A stretch of 64,000 bases of DNA from Anagrus nilaparvatae (GCA_022575985.1 JAKSXM010000237.1:6094501-6158500), one strand, 5' to 3'. Shown: positions 31,423 through 40,836, numbered from the stretch's first letter. Translations and numbers: made by a program. Notes: a model not told the origin generated them from the sequence alone.

Positions 31423-31598
31423 TATTTAAACCCACGATGATTCGGGATCCCGTCATTGAGTTGGCGGCAAGAGAAGCGGTCACTTCTAAGTCAAAAACTT
31501 TGACTCTCGAAAACGCTAATTACTTGAAATCTTTGGGTTTTAAAATTAATAAAAATGTCTTCAATGTTAGATGTGCTCAGCGCTGTGCCAAGAGATGA
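31413..31598 (+). CDS. small conserved protein between penton and major capsid
   Basis: 61 residues, overlapping the penton end by 10 nt and the major capsid start by 44 nt. It is basic and helical with LTLENANYLKSLGFKINK near residue 34, a pattern I associate with short proteins at this position in other insect Polintons. The function is unknown. The two overlaps argue that translation is coupled or that the gene is read from its own transcript. Confidence 0.55.
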   Translation: MPIIFKPTMIRDPVIELAAREAVTSKSKTLTLENANYLKSLGFKINKNVFNVRCAQRCAKR

Positions 31599-32769
31599 TT
31601 CAATCATCAAAATGGAGACCCATAGTTACCTGCCATATAATTCAAATTTTCAAAAAATGGACGAGATTAGAATTCCCGTCCAAAACCAATCTAATTTTTT
31701 GTTTCCGCATAATTCGGTTTTGTACATAGAGGAAAAACTCAGCGAAATAACTCCAGCTACTGTTGAGCAAGTAACTTTAACGAAAAATTTTTTGCTCTTT
31801 TTATTTAGTGAAATAAGACTGGAGGCAAATGGCTTTGTTGTCGATCAAGTAAAATCGCCTGGCAATGCCATAACCATGAAACAATATGTTTCTCAACAAT
31901 ATGGCGATGATGCTCTTTTGAGCGAAATGGGATCCATAAAAATCCAGATAAGAAAAAATGGGACTTTTAGCTACTGCCTCCCTTTAAAATATTTAATGGG
32001 CTATTTTCAAGATTATAAAAAAATTATGATTTTCAGCAGACTGGAGCTTGTATTTGTAAGAAGCCGTACAGATAAAAATTGCTTAATGCATGTTGCTGCT
32101 GTTGGTGGAGTTCAATATGAGGACATAAATATCGAAATTTTAAAGATGGCGTGGAAAATGGTACATGTAGATGTCAAGGATATTTACAAATTAAAATTAT
32201 TAAATATATTGGAATCCGGGAGAAAGGTACCAGTCTATTTCAGGAGTTGGGACTATTTGGAATACCCGAATATTCCGGTGTCCGATAAAGTGAATTGACA
32301 AGTAACTTGTGCGGCCCCTGCTGACAGGCCTCTGTTTGTAATAGTAGGATTCTAGCAAGATAGACGAGAAAATGTAAAAAAAGACACTAGCATTTATGAT
32401 CATGCTAACCTTGGAAATGCTCGGTTATTTTTAAATTCTCAAAGATATCCAGCTGAAAACTTGGATCTTGATTTTGCAAGAAATAAGTTTTCAACAGCCT
32501 ACAATCTTTTTAGCTCTTTTCAAAATGCCTACTACGGCGAGCCTGGGAAGCAAAAATTATCTATGAGCGAGTACAAAGATCTGGTACCGTTAATAGTTTT
32601 TGACTGTTCTAATAGCGATCCTTCAATTAAGGTCTCAGCTTATGATATAAGATTGGAATTTGAATTTAAGGAGCAAATAGCTGAAAAAACGACTGCCTGT
32701 TGCCTATTGATTCACGAGCGCATTATAAATTATAATCCCTTTAATAACCTAATTGAGAAGCAGATGTAA
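31555..32769 (+). pseudogene. major capsid protein (hexon-like) with two in-frame stops
   Basis: The double jelly-roll shell protein of Polintons/adintoviruses. One continuous frame of 405 codons runs from ATG 31555 to 32769. TGA at 32296-32298 and TAG at 32353-32355 interrupt it, leaving a first part of 247 residues. Family marks in the first part are VLYIEEKLSE, RLEANGFVVDQVKSPG and PVYFRSWDYLEYP. In the second they are HANLGNARLFLNSQRYP, AYYGEPG, PLIVFDCS and CLLIHERIINYNP. No frameshift is needed, so the damage is two nonsense changes 57 nt apart. A truncated protein would lack most of the second jelly roll and could not build capsids. Confidence 0.88.
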
Positions 32770-32780
32770 GCTATTTTTAA

Positions 32781-33257
32781 ATGGCATTCTATGTAGATTT
32801 TCAATATTTTAGATACGGGAAGGATTACATATTAAAAGAACTGGCAATTTTGAATTCTATATTCGGGTTAAATCATTACATTTTTAAGCCCCCTTTTGAA
32901 AAATCAAAATTGTCCCTGAAAGAGCAAAAACAAGCAAGATGGTTAAAATTAAACTACCATATGTTGACATGGAATGATGGATATGTAAATTACTACCAGC
33001 TATCAAGAATATTGAAGCTTTCTTTGGAAAATGCAAAGGAAATTTATGTAAAAGGACGAGAAAAGCAGGATTGGTTAAGGAAACAGGGTTTTAACGCTAT
33101 AAATATAGAGGACTTGAATATACAGTATAAAATAAAAGAAAAAAATATTCATGGTCTGCGTTGTATTTATCATGGAAAAAGAGGTGGGGGTGTATGTTCA
33201 CTTCAAAATGTTTTTTTCATGAGAAAAAGAATGTTACAAATTTTGAGAAATAAATAA
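32781..33257 (+). CDS. 158-residue Polinton-associated protein
   Basis: Starts 11 nt after the capsid stop. The N-terminus (YVDFQYFRYG...LKELAIL) and the later IYVKGREKQDWLRK string resemble a protein often found in insect Polintons. The alternating strand pattern with early Asp suggests an RNase H/DEDD-like fold, but I cannot confirm catalytic residues. FKPPFEKSKLSLKEQKQARW sits in the middle. A C-terminal part with CIYHGKRGGGVCSL could bind metal. Frame intact. Confidence 0.6.
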   Translation: MAFYVDFQYFRYGKDYILKELAILNSIFGLNHYIFKPPFEKSKLSLKEQKQARWLKLNYHMLTWNDGYVNYYQLSRILKLSLENAKEIYVKGREKQDWLRKQGFNAINIEDLNIQYKIKEKNIHGLRCIYHGKRGGGVCSLQNVFFMRKRMLQILRNK

Positions 33258-33427
33258 ATGCATTTTTTTTTTTTAAAAAGATAAACACATTGTTTTCATT
33301 TATTAAACCTTACATAAAAATTTTCCTTTATTTTAAGATTATACATATATATAATTGCATATAAGAAAAAATGAATACATATATAATTGAATATAAGAAA
33401 AATGAATACATGATTTTTAAAGAAAAT
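33258..33427. other. AT-rich intergenic spacer between convergent genes
   Basis: Contains two near copies of an ATATATAATTG(C/A)ATATAAGAAAAAATGAATACAT block (33343-33412). Likely 3' ends of both neighbours; AATAAA occurs at 33253. Confidence 0.45.
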
Positions 33428-34133
33428 TTATTTAAAAATAAAGTTTGAGTACTGATTTGCCATATTTTTCTGCTCGAAAGCTTTTTGTTCAAGAATTTTC
33501 TTGTATTCAATAATAAAACTCAGGCATGATCCAGCAATATCGTAGTCTAGCAGATTTTGCTTAAATTTTTCAGAATTAATAATTTTATTGTATGCTGAAA
33601 ATTTATTATCTCTCGCATCTATTAAATTAATGAATTCAAAAACTTTATTATTAACATCTTGGGTATGATTTTTACATCTATCGTATATTAAATTTACAGC
33701 ATGACTCAAGTATATAAGATTATAATACGATGATGCTAAGATTGTAACCTTTTGCTGATTTTTTTCAAAGCATAATGCTGGGTGTACACCGACACGTATA
33801 AATTTCACTTTTATTTCGGAGCCCGCAAGATTGATTTCAGGTATATCAGAATAATTTTTGCAAAAAAAATCAATAATTCTAACATTTGTTAAAAAATCTG
33901 TCCATGCGCTTTCCTCAAAAATAATTTCATATCCTTTTGAGTTTCTTAAGGCGATTTGCACAGCAGGGTTTTCAGATACGCATATCCCAACAATTATGTT
34001 GCAGCATGAACTTATTTGATATGTGTGACCCAAGACTCTGAAAAATATTTCAGTATTATTAATTTAAAAAAATTGATTGAAAAATTTTTTAATGTTTTTT
34101 AAATAAATAAAAAATTACCTTATAATATGCATT
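33428..34133 (-). CDS. two-exon gene of unknown function with 14-nt first exon
   Basis: Exon 1 is 34133-34120 (ATG plus 11 nt), the intron is 34119-34038 (GTAATT...TTTCAG) and exon 2 is 34037-33428, for 207 residues in frame. The main frame has no ATG at its head, so the tiny upstream exon supplies the start. The protein begins with a strand-rich part containing CC and CVSENPAVQIAL, then helices (NLIYLSHAVNLIYDRCK, FEFINLIDARDNKFSAYNK), ending in a Gln/Lys helix. No membrane segment or known motif recognised. The ATG is 3 nt downstream of the preceding gene's stop. Confidence 0.55.
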
Positions 34134-34136
34134 TTT

Positions 34137-34430
34137 TTAAATGAATGTCAAGTCAACAACGTTGCAATTCGCAATGAGCTCAGTAATTTCTATAAAGCTC
34201 AAAGTATCCCAATCAGAAGTGTATTCTTGAGTACAATTCCAATAAATAGTGTATACCAATTCAAACTTTAATGTTTTAAAAATATTAATATTTTTTAATA
34301 TGTTTATGTAAAAATTTTTTAAATAAATATTTTTGTGCACTTTTTTCAAATACAAGTAACGTAAAAAACTTTTAGCCGATATATGCTCGAGAGTTTGCAC
34401 CTTAGCGGATCTTGAGCAATTGCTGTCCAT
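34137..34430 (-). CDS. short gene of unknown function
   Basis: From the ATG at 34430 the frame encodes 97 residues, with a basic, aromatic middle (YLYLKKVHKNIYLKNFYINI) and an acidic end (YTSDWDTLSFIEITELI). The frame is open to 34511 without a start. A TATATAAAGG element 30 bp upstream of the ATG would put the transcript start almost on the ATG, so either the leader is extremely short or an intron is missed. The AT-rich middle could itself hide an intron. Product not recognised. Confidence 0.4.
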   Translation of the reverse strand: MDSNCSRSAKVQTLEHISAKSFLRYLYLKKVHKNIYLKNFYINILKNINIFKTLKFELVYTIYWNCTQEYTSDWDTLSFIEITELIANCNVVDLTFI

Positions 34431-34511
34431 GATCGAAATGTCCGCGGCCTTTATATAATTTTTTAAAAAAGTAGGGGTTAATTTTGTGGGAGTAAGGCCC
34501 AAAGATGACAA

Positions 34512-34901
34512 ACCCTTGAGAAAAAGGGTGAGGTATTAATCCCACGCTTCTTAAGAATTTTTAACTCAATATATTTTAAGCTTTGACAATAATGACTTTT
34601 TTTATTAATGTGGGATATTTTTCATATCTAAACATGAAATGCTCAATGTAGTTAAAAATATTTCTTTAAAATTCATAAAACATCAATAAATAATGCACAT
34701 ACTATCGCTTTAATTATAATGCTCTTTTTGAAATAAGATACAAAATCAATAAGCTTATTGTTATATTTGACACTTTTTCGTCAAACGCATAATTTTATTA
34801 AAACATATTCATTAGTGCATTTTCAATCATCGGCGGTGAATTAAGTATTATAAAAAATCATTATTTTTTTTTTAACTAGTAGTTGTCAAAAATATAAAAA
34901 A
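34512..34901. other. AT-rich intergenic region between divergent genes
   Basis: No coding signal. It separates the minus-strand pair at 33428-34511 from the plus-strand EB-module gene and so should hold promoters for both; I see no clear TATA/initiator pair. Confidence 0.4.
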
Positions 34902-35542
34902 ATGAAATTAACGTGTGAGTAATTTGAGAAATTGTTAGTTTTTTGAAAAAATAAAATAGTTTCCTAATTTTTAGTTTTATACGTTTTTGCATTTATATAC
35001 AATGTTTATTCTACGAGGCGATGTTATTATTATGAAATTTTTCTCGACAACGAATGTTACCCAAAGGCCATGAAATTAGGTATTTTTTTACACGATTTTT
35101 GAAAAAGTAAAAATTAACTATTTCATATTTTTTTAAAGGGGACGCATGCGTATATAATGCTCAGTGTACAGCGGGAATAGATAAATCTGAGTGCAGTGGT
35201 GGATTTTGTGTTTGTTCAGAGTCAAATAAAGAATATCTAGGTATAAAAAAAGTAAAAAATTTTACTAAATATTAACTTAATTTAAAATTTAAAGGGGAGT
35301 GTATGGATGCAGAATCTCTCATCGGCATGCCAGAGCTTGAAAATGCTGAATTTAAGACGGATAAACAATTTTTTGAAAAAGAAACTCGCAGTGATATGCT
35401 TCAAATAATATTTTTTTGCCTTATTATTCTCTTGGCATTGTTGAATAGTATACTAATCCTATACATATACAAAAAAATTAAATTACTCATTCAAAGTTTT
35501 TATAACAGTAGGAATAATGATTTGGCTATGTTTAGTCTTTAG
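34902..35542 (+). CDS. secreted/membrane EB-like eight-cysteine protein (4 exons)
   Basis: Assembled from splice signals: exons 34902-34914, 34975-35079, 35139-35240 and 35295-35542. All three introns are phase 1, starting GTGAGT, GTATTT, GTATAA and ending TTTAG, AAAG, AAAG. The joined frame is 155 residues. Order: signal peptide (residues 1-17); an eight-cysteine module with spacing C-x10-C-x10-C-x5-C-x8-C-x4-C-x1-C-x10-C; an acidic stalk; one membrane helix (~109-132); a 20-residue basic-then-polar cytoplasmic tail. The cysteine pattern fits the EB/EGF-like modules of insect and nematode surface proteins. Phase-1 introns are typical of shuffled extracellular domains and suggest capture from a host gene. 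It lies inside the Polinton, tail-to-tail with a related gene at 35628-36120. Role unknown; a display or ligand-binding protein is plausible. Confidence 0.75.
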
Positions 35543-35627
35543 TAAACTTTATTATATCAATTTCTAACGTATACGAAATTAGGTTTTAAATATAAAAATA
35601 AAAAATACGAAACAAGACAAATTAATA

Positions 35628-36120
35628 CTAAACATAAAAATATAAGTGTATACAATTTTGTACTTTAATCTCATTCTTTAAAGCCTTATTTTGAATTTTT
35701 GCTAAAAAATTTACAAAAAATTAATTTAAAAAAAAAAAAATATTTTTTCATAATATCTTACTTGAATTTTTTAAAACGCAAACTCCGAATTTATTTATAT
35801 AAGATTTAGAACAGACGCATTTATTCGATTCGCAAATAGCAAAATCTATATATTGACAACTTTCATTGAATTCGCAAAAGCTATCCAAGGTTAAAGACTC
35901 TAAAAAAAAGATTTTATAAATTTTTTTTAAAATAAGGTTAAAAACATACTCACTTTCAACGCATCTATTCATGTAAAAAAATTTATCGAAGGGGCATATT
36001 GGATTTGCGTATAATAATACCGCTATAAAATAAAAATATTTTAAAGCATTTAAAAAAATCTTATTCAATATAAAACTCACAGAAATATAATAATAGAATC
36101 GAAATTCCTTTGACACACAT
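35628..36120 (-). CDS. secreted EB-like eight-cysteine protein (4 exons), paralog
   Basis: Minus-strand exons 36120-36081, 36022-35954, 35899-35762 and 35701-35628, joined by phase-1 introns (donors GTGAGT, GTGAGT, GTAAGA; acceptors ATAG, TTAG, TTAG), give 106 residues. The first exon starts a signal peptide (to about residue 18). The module has spacing C-x10-C-x10-C-x5-C-x7-C-x4-C-x1-C-x10-C, the same as the neighbour's except for one residue. The first two introns sit at equivalent places. There is no membrane helix, so the product should be secreted. The last exon is short and less certain. The pair is convergent, with stops 85 bp apart. Confidence 0.65.
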
Positions 36121-36224
36121 CTTGATTATTATTATTATTATTATGGTTACTATGGAATTTAATAAACAGGTGTAGGGAAGATGTGTAATAATATTATTAT
36201 TATTGATGTCGCTTAAAAAAATTA

Positions 36225-36325
36225 TTTAGAAAAATATTTTTTTTAATTTTTTATCGGGAAATTCGGAAAATATTCTTGGAAAAAAACATCATTCTTTTTG
36301 TCTTAGATACTTTTAAAAAAAATTT
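36225..36325 (-). repeat. partial degenerate copy of the terminal repeat
   Basis: The block ATCGGGAAATTCGGAAAATATTC...CTTTTTGTCTTAGATACTTTT resembles the inner half of the adjacent terminal repeat (36360-36440) at lower identity. It lies directly inside the right terminal repeat and has no counterpart at the left end. Confidence 0.65.
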
Positions 36326-36562
36326 TTATTATTGATTATTATTGTAGCATGCCGCTTTATTATTTTCATAAACCGGAAAATTTGGAAAATATTGTTAGAA
36401 AAACAACATTCTTTTCGCCTTAGATACTTTTTTTAAAATTTTTTTAAATTTTTTCGAGCGCTCTTCAGCAATTTTTTTTACATGCTTTTAAATATATAAG
36501 GCTGCCTCGAAAATTGAAATTTTTTACTGCTCTGGATAGGGTCCCCTTATAACCCAACTACT
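36326..36562 (-). repeat. Polinton right terminal inverted repeat
   Basis: Reverse complement of 17494-17730, 237 bp, ending ...CCCAACTACT. Confidence 0.9.
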
Positions 36563-36568
36563 AGGACT
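36563..36568 (+). repeat. Polinton target duplication, right (AGGACT)
   Basis: Exact match to 17488-17493. Confidence 0.9.
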
Positions 36569-37180
36569 GCTGGTAATATCTATATTATTACATCGTGAAA
36601 TTTTTTTAATTTTTCATATATAAAATAGCCAGAAATATAGATTGAAATTTTTGTAGTTTTTTCATATTGTAACAGCTAATATGAATTTTACTATGCAGCT
36701 AAATTAAAAAAATTTTTATTTTTTTCATTCTTAAGACTACCGATAACTATCCAGAGGCGGATCTAGAAAATTTTTTGGGGGGGTCACTTGAATCAAATTA
36801 CAAAAAATTTTCTAAAAAAGGTCCTTAAAATTTTTTTGAGGGGGTCAAAATGGTACTTCGCGTTAATTATGTAACGTAAAATTAGCTAAAAAAAGGTAAA
36901 AGTAACCGCTGAGGGGGGGTAAATTGACCCCCTTAACCCCCCCCCCCTGTATCCGCCACTGCTATCTTATTTCATAGTGAAATTTTTTGAGTTTTTTGAT
37001 ATATCAAATAGCCAACAATATAGATTAAAATTTTTGTAGTTTTTCATAAACCGAAAATATGAATTTTACTATACAATTAAATTCTTTAAATTTTTGTTTT
37101 TTTCTATTATTCTTAGGACTGCTGATGTCTATATTATTTCATATTCAAATTTTTGAGTTATTTCATTTATAAAACAAAAG
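36569..37180. repeat. AT-rich satellite, segment right of Polinton
   Basis: Continues the unit interrupted at 17487: CTGCTGGTAATATCTATATT, AGAAATATAGATTGAAATTTTTGTAG, CAGCTAATATGAATTTTACTATG. It includes a MITE at 36752-36961. Confidence 0.65.
36752..36961. mobile_element. 210-bp MITE with CAGxGGCGGAT ends
   Basis: The left end starts CAGAGGCGGATCTAG; the right end, read in reverse, starts CAGTGGCGGATACAG. Inner G-rich and C-rich runs (GGGGGGGTCA and its complement) also pair. CTATC flanks both sides (36747-36751 and 36962-36966). The ends resemble hAT-type MITEs, but those give 8-bp duplications, so the superfamily is open. Confidence 0.7.
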
Positions 37181-38282
37181 AGCTTCAGTGGAAATTACTC
37201 CTTGGAAAAAATGCTATCGAGTTGACGCTTTTTTTTTAATTTTAACTCACGACACAGAGTTACAACTGTTTAAAGCTAAGAAGTACAAAATTTAAAAACT
37301 CAAAAATTGGTTATTTTCATCACTTCATATCTTAAAATGGTTTGTATTAAAATATAAAAACCAAAATGCTTTGTTTTTATTAAACGAATTTCTAAAGCCG
37401 CTTTTTTGTTGTTTTTTATTTAATGTATTCATTAAAAAGAAACAGCAAAAAAAAGACTTAGAGTCCGATTTATTGAGTTATTGGGTTTATTGATTAAAAT
37501 AATAGTATTGAATTTAGCAAAATATACCCAACTTAAATGTTTTCGAATATTGTCCGGTTTTATAGAAATCTTGTAATTTCCAATATTTTTATGCAATGAT
37601 ACCATTGAAATATATGTATTAAATTTAACAAAATATACCCCGCTTTCAATTTTTTCGAATAATAGCCTGTTTTTTAGAACAGTTGCAATTTCAATTGCAT
37701 TGAAATATTAGTAATTAATTTAACAGAAACTATACCTCACTTTAGTTTTATTTCGAAAAGTGTCCTTTTTTATAGAAAAGTTGTAATTTCAATCGTTTTC
37801 ATGCAATAATAGTATTGATATATTATAGTATTGAATTTATCAAAATATACCCAACTTAAATGTTTTCGAATATTGTCCTGTTTTATAGTAATCTTGTAAT
37901 TTCAAATATTTTTCTGCAATGATAGCATTGAAATATTAGTATTGAATTTAACAGAAATTATACCCCTCTTTAATATTTTTTTCGTTAACAACTTAAAAAG
38001 ATAAACTCATATTGATTGTCCACAATTTGAAAAACATCTAAAAATTTTAATATATATTGTCGGATGTATCATAGCAGAAAATTTAGGCTATTCTATATTT
38101 TTTCGAATATTATATTTATATTTATATTTTTTTCTCTTTTATATGAAGGTTGGAATTTTAAATATTTTTATTGGCTTTAGCAGAAACTATACGCCATTAT
38201 AAATTTTTTTCTAATAGTCTCCTGTTTTATAGAAAAGTTGTAATTTTAAATATTTTTATGCAATGGATAGCATTGAAATTTT
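37181..38282. repeat. degenerate tandem repeats, ~115-125 bp unit (block 1)
   Basis: From about 37490 the blocks 'ATAGTATTGAATTTA(G/A)CAAAATATACCC', 'TTTTCGAATA(T/A)TGTCCTGTTTTATAG' and 'TTGTAATTTCAAATATTTTTATGCAATGATA' recur. The same family resumes at 41880-43080. The first 300 bp (37181-37490) show no structure I can name. Confidence 0.55.
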
Positions 38283-38575
38283 GGATCCTCATAGAGGAAC
38301 CATTGTGATCGGTCAAAATTTTTTTTTTGATTTTTTGGTATATAAGAACGTTTTGAGACCTCAGGAAGCTAAAAAACCGGTTTTTAAAAAAAGTCTGTAT
38401 GTATGTATGTGTGTCTGTACGTACGTATTTACGTACGTACGTATGTAATCGCTGATATTTCACAAACATTATGGAATTAAGACCTAATTTTTTTTTTTTT
38501 AATTTTTTCACCAAAAAAGCTCGAGGTACTTTTTTTTTTTTAATTTGGATGTAATACCTCATTTATTTCCATGAA
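38283..38575. repeat. dispersed ~300-bp repeat, copy B
   Basis: Same block order as 16937-17240, with a TATGTATG/ACGTACGT microsatellite in the middle (38398-38450). Confidence 0.6.
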
Positions 38576-39637
38576 AGTATTTATATTTGAAAGTATGGTT
38601 TTCACATGATATCTCGAATCGGATATTTAATTTTCTAGAATTTTTTTTTCTAAAATTTTTTTCACAAAAAAATACAAAAAATACCAATTTTTTTTTTCTT
38701 TTTGGACGTAGTACCTAATTTATTTCCATGGAAGTACTAGTTTTAAGAACCTTGTTTATTGTAATTTTTTGGATCTGATACTTAATTTTTTCAAAATTTT
38801 TTTTGTCAAAATTAAAAAAAAAGAAAAATAAAAAAAACCGCAATATTTTTTTTTTTTTGGTGTAATACCTCATTTAATTCTATAAAAGTACTAATATCTG
38901 AAAATATTTTAACTCGTGATATTTCAAAACCATTATCGAATTAAGACCTAATTTTCTTTTCCAAACATTTTTTTATAAAAAAATCTCAAACTGCTTTTTT
39001 TTTTCTAATTTGGATGTAATACCTCATTTATTCCCATGAATGTACTTGTATTTGAAAGTATGGTTTTCACATGATATCTCAAATCGGATACTTAATTTTC
39101 TGAAAATTTTTTTCCTAAAATTTTTTTCACAAAAAAATACAAAAAATACCAATTTTTTTTTCTTTTTGGACGTAGTACCTAATTTATTTCCATGGAAGTA
39201 CTAGTTTTAGAAATATCGTTTATTGTAATTTTTTGGACCTAATACTTAATTTTTTTTTAATTTTTTTTCAAAATTTTTGTCGCCAAAAAATACAAAAACG
39301 CCAAAATTTTTTTTATTTTAGGAAGTAATACTTAATTTTTTCCTATGAAAGTACGAATATCTAGAATTATCGTTTGTAAAGGATTTCTCCATCTGATACA
39401 TAATTTTTCGAAATTTTTTTTTTTTAATTTTTTAAATAAAATAATTTTAAAAATACCATAATTTTTTTTCTTTTTGGACGTATTACCTCATTTTTTTCCA
39501 TGAAAGTACTGATATCTAGAAGTATCGTTTTTACTCGATATCTCGAATCTTATAATTTATTTATTGAAAATTTTTTTCTCAAAATTTTTTTCACCAAAAA
39601 ATACAAAAAATACCAATTTTTTTTTTCTTTATGGACG
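38576..39637. repeat. degenerate tandem repeats, ~160 bp unit
   Basis: Recurring block: TTTTTGGACGTAGTACCTAATTTATTTCCATG, then GAAGTACTAGTTTTAG, then TGATACTTAATTTTTTCAAAATTTTT, then a CACCAAAAAATACAAAAA string. The array is split by the LTR element at 39642-41269 and continues to about 41760. Confidence 0.6.
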
Positions 39638-39641
39638 CAGT

Positions 39642-40369
39642 TGTTACGTATGGTAGGTCAAAATTGATATGCCTAACATTTGATATATATATAAATAGTA
39701 AACCCTATATCCGATAGCTGTATTAATATTACAGACGACATAGGAACCCGCAGGTGCATTTCCGCTGTTGCTGATCTAGCACAATAGCGTGGGACCAAAA
39801 GTCAACTATGACGTAAATTAGGAGGGATTTAGGCGTTATAAACTGCATAAATCCCACCTCGCGATTCTCGGTAATAATTAGGGACGCCTTCGCTAATTGG
39901 ACGTGACGAGACCGACGCTTTTTTGTATTGGACGTCTCCCTCAAAATCTCGGAATATGGGCAGATTCATATTAGATTATATATTGCCCTTCAGGCGCCCA
40001 AACCTTGCATTAGAATACTATCTTTCGTTTAGAGTCTTACCACTCTATTACAGTTCTACCTTTAATTACTTGACTTAAAGACTTAGACAGTTTTATTATA
40101 TGTACTTATAATCAATAAAGTGAAAGTTATATATCAAATCAGTTATCAGTTATTATTGTGACAATTCCTTCTGTAATTAAGAACTTAGCCTCAGGTTAGG
40201 TTCATCCAGCTAAGTCGAACTCATCTTATATCAACAAATAATAACCATACCAACTTATTATATAAAATACCTGGGGCAGTCAATATCCCCAGGATAAACT
40301 TATATTTCATATATTCATAATTATTTATATTTACGTATCCCTTGGATAAAACCTCAGGATACGTAACAT
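39642..40369 (+). repeat. LTR of copy 1 (728 bp)
   Basis: Starts TGTTACGTATGGTAGG, ends CAGGATACGTAACA. Matches 56089-56858 closely, with indels. It contains TATATATATAAATAG (39684-39697), a possible TATA box, and AATCAATAAAGTGAAAG near 40110, a possible polyadenylation signal. Confidence 0.85.
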
Positions 40370-40373
40370 AAAG

Positions 40374-40384
40374 TGGCTCCCCAA
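40374..40384 (+). other. primer-binding-site-like sequence, copy 1
   Basis: GTGGCTCCCCA a few bases after the LTR end; the same place in copy 2 reads TGGCTCCCT (43813-43821). TGGC starts are usual for tRNA primers; the tRNA is not identified. Confidence 0.45.
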
Positions 40385-40444
40385 AAGGAAAGCTGGTAAG
40401 AAGGAACAAAAGCATATTTCCTATCAAGATAACATTTAAAGTAT

Positions 40445-40651
40445 ATGGCAAAGAAAGGCCAACGCTATTATACCTGCAAATATCCAAACTGCCAAAAGTG
40501 TAAAGGAGAAGTAAAAGAAAATTTTAAAATTTCAAAACACGAAATACTATCAACAATTAAGTCAAATAGTAAAGTAATAGTGACTGTAAATTATACTATC
40601 GAACTCAACGAAGAAATCAACTCTAATCAATCAAAATATCAAGATCATTGA
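40445..40651 (+). CDS. 68-codon leader ORF, copy 1
   Basis: A short frame between LTR and gag with YYTCKYPNCQKCKG near residue 8, which could form a small metal site. Copy 2 has the same frame at 43884-44090, also intact. Most of the few differences change the amino acid, so selection is not obvious. It may be a real small protein or an upstream regulatory frame. Confidence 0.4.
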   Translation: MAKKGQRYYTCKYPNCQKCKGEVKENFKISKHEILSTIKSNSKVIVTVNYTIELNEEINSNQSKYQDH

Positions 40652-40736
40652 AATTATTTTAAGCCGTTATACCACACAATACCATCTAAAGAAATTTATC
40701 TACATCTTCGTAAGCAGTTTCTGAAAAATTATTTTT

Positions 40737-40836
40737 GCCAAGCTGTAGCCAAGCTGTATATTGCCAAGCTGTAACCAAGCTGTACATTGCCAAGCTATAG
40801 CCAAGCTGTATATTGCCAAGCCGTAGCCAAGCTGTT
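40737..40836 (+). repeat. leader tandem repeat CCAAGCTGTA, copy 1
   Basis: About eight copies of CCAAGCTGT arranged as dimers (TTGCCAAGCTGTAGCCAAGC, then TGTATA). Copy 2 has five. It sits in the untranslated leader, where packaging or dimerisation signals of retroelements often lie; that role is inference. Confidence 0.65.

Larger units (their letters stand above)
17494..36562. mobile_element. Polinton / adintovirus-like element, 19,069 bp
   Basis: The element is bounded by 237-bp inverted repeats starting AGTAGTTGGG and by an exact 6-bp target duplication. It encodes the hallmark set: protein-primed family B DNA polymerase, retrovirus-type integrase with chromodomain, FtsK/A32-like packaging ATPase, adenain-like cysteine protease, penton and major capsid proteins, plus a PLA2-domain basic protein. 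This set is known from Polintons and adintoviruses. Several genes have short introns. The integrase, the major capsid and one more gene are broken, so this copy could not by itself make virions or transpose. Two EB-module genes near the right end are unusual cargo. Confidence 0.95.
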
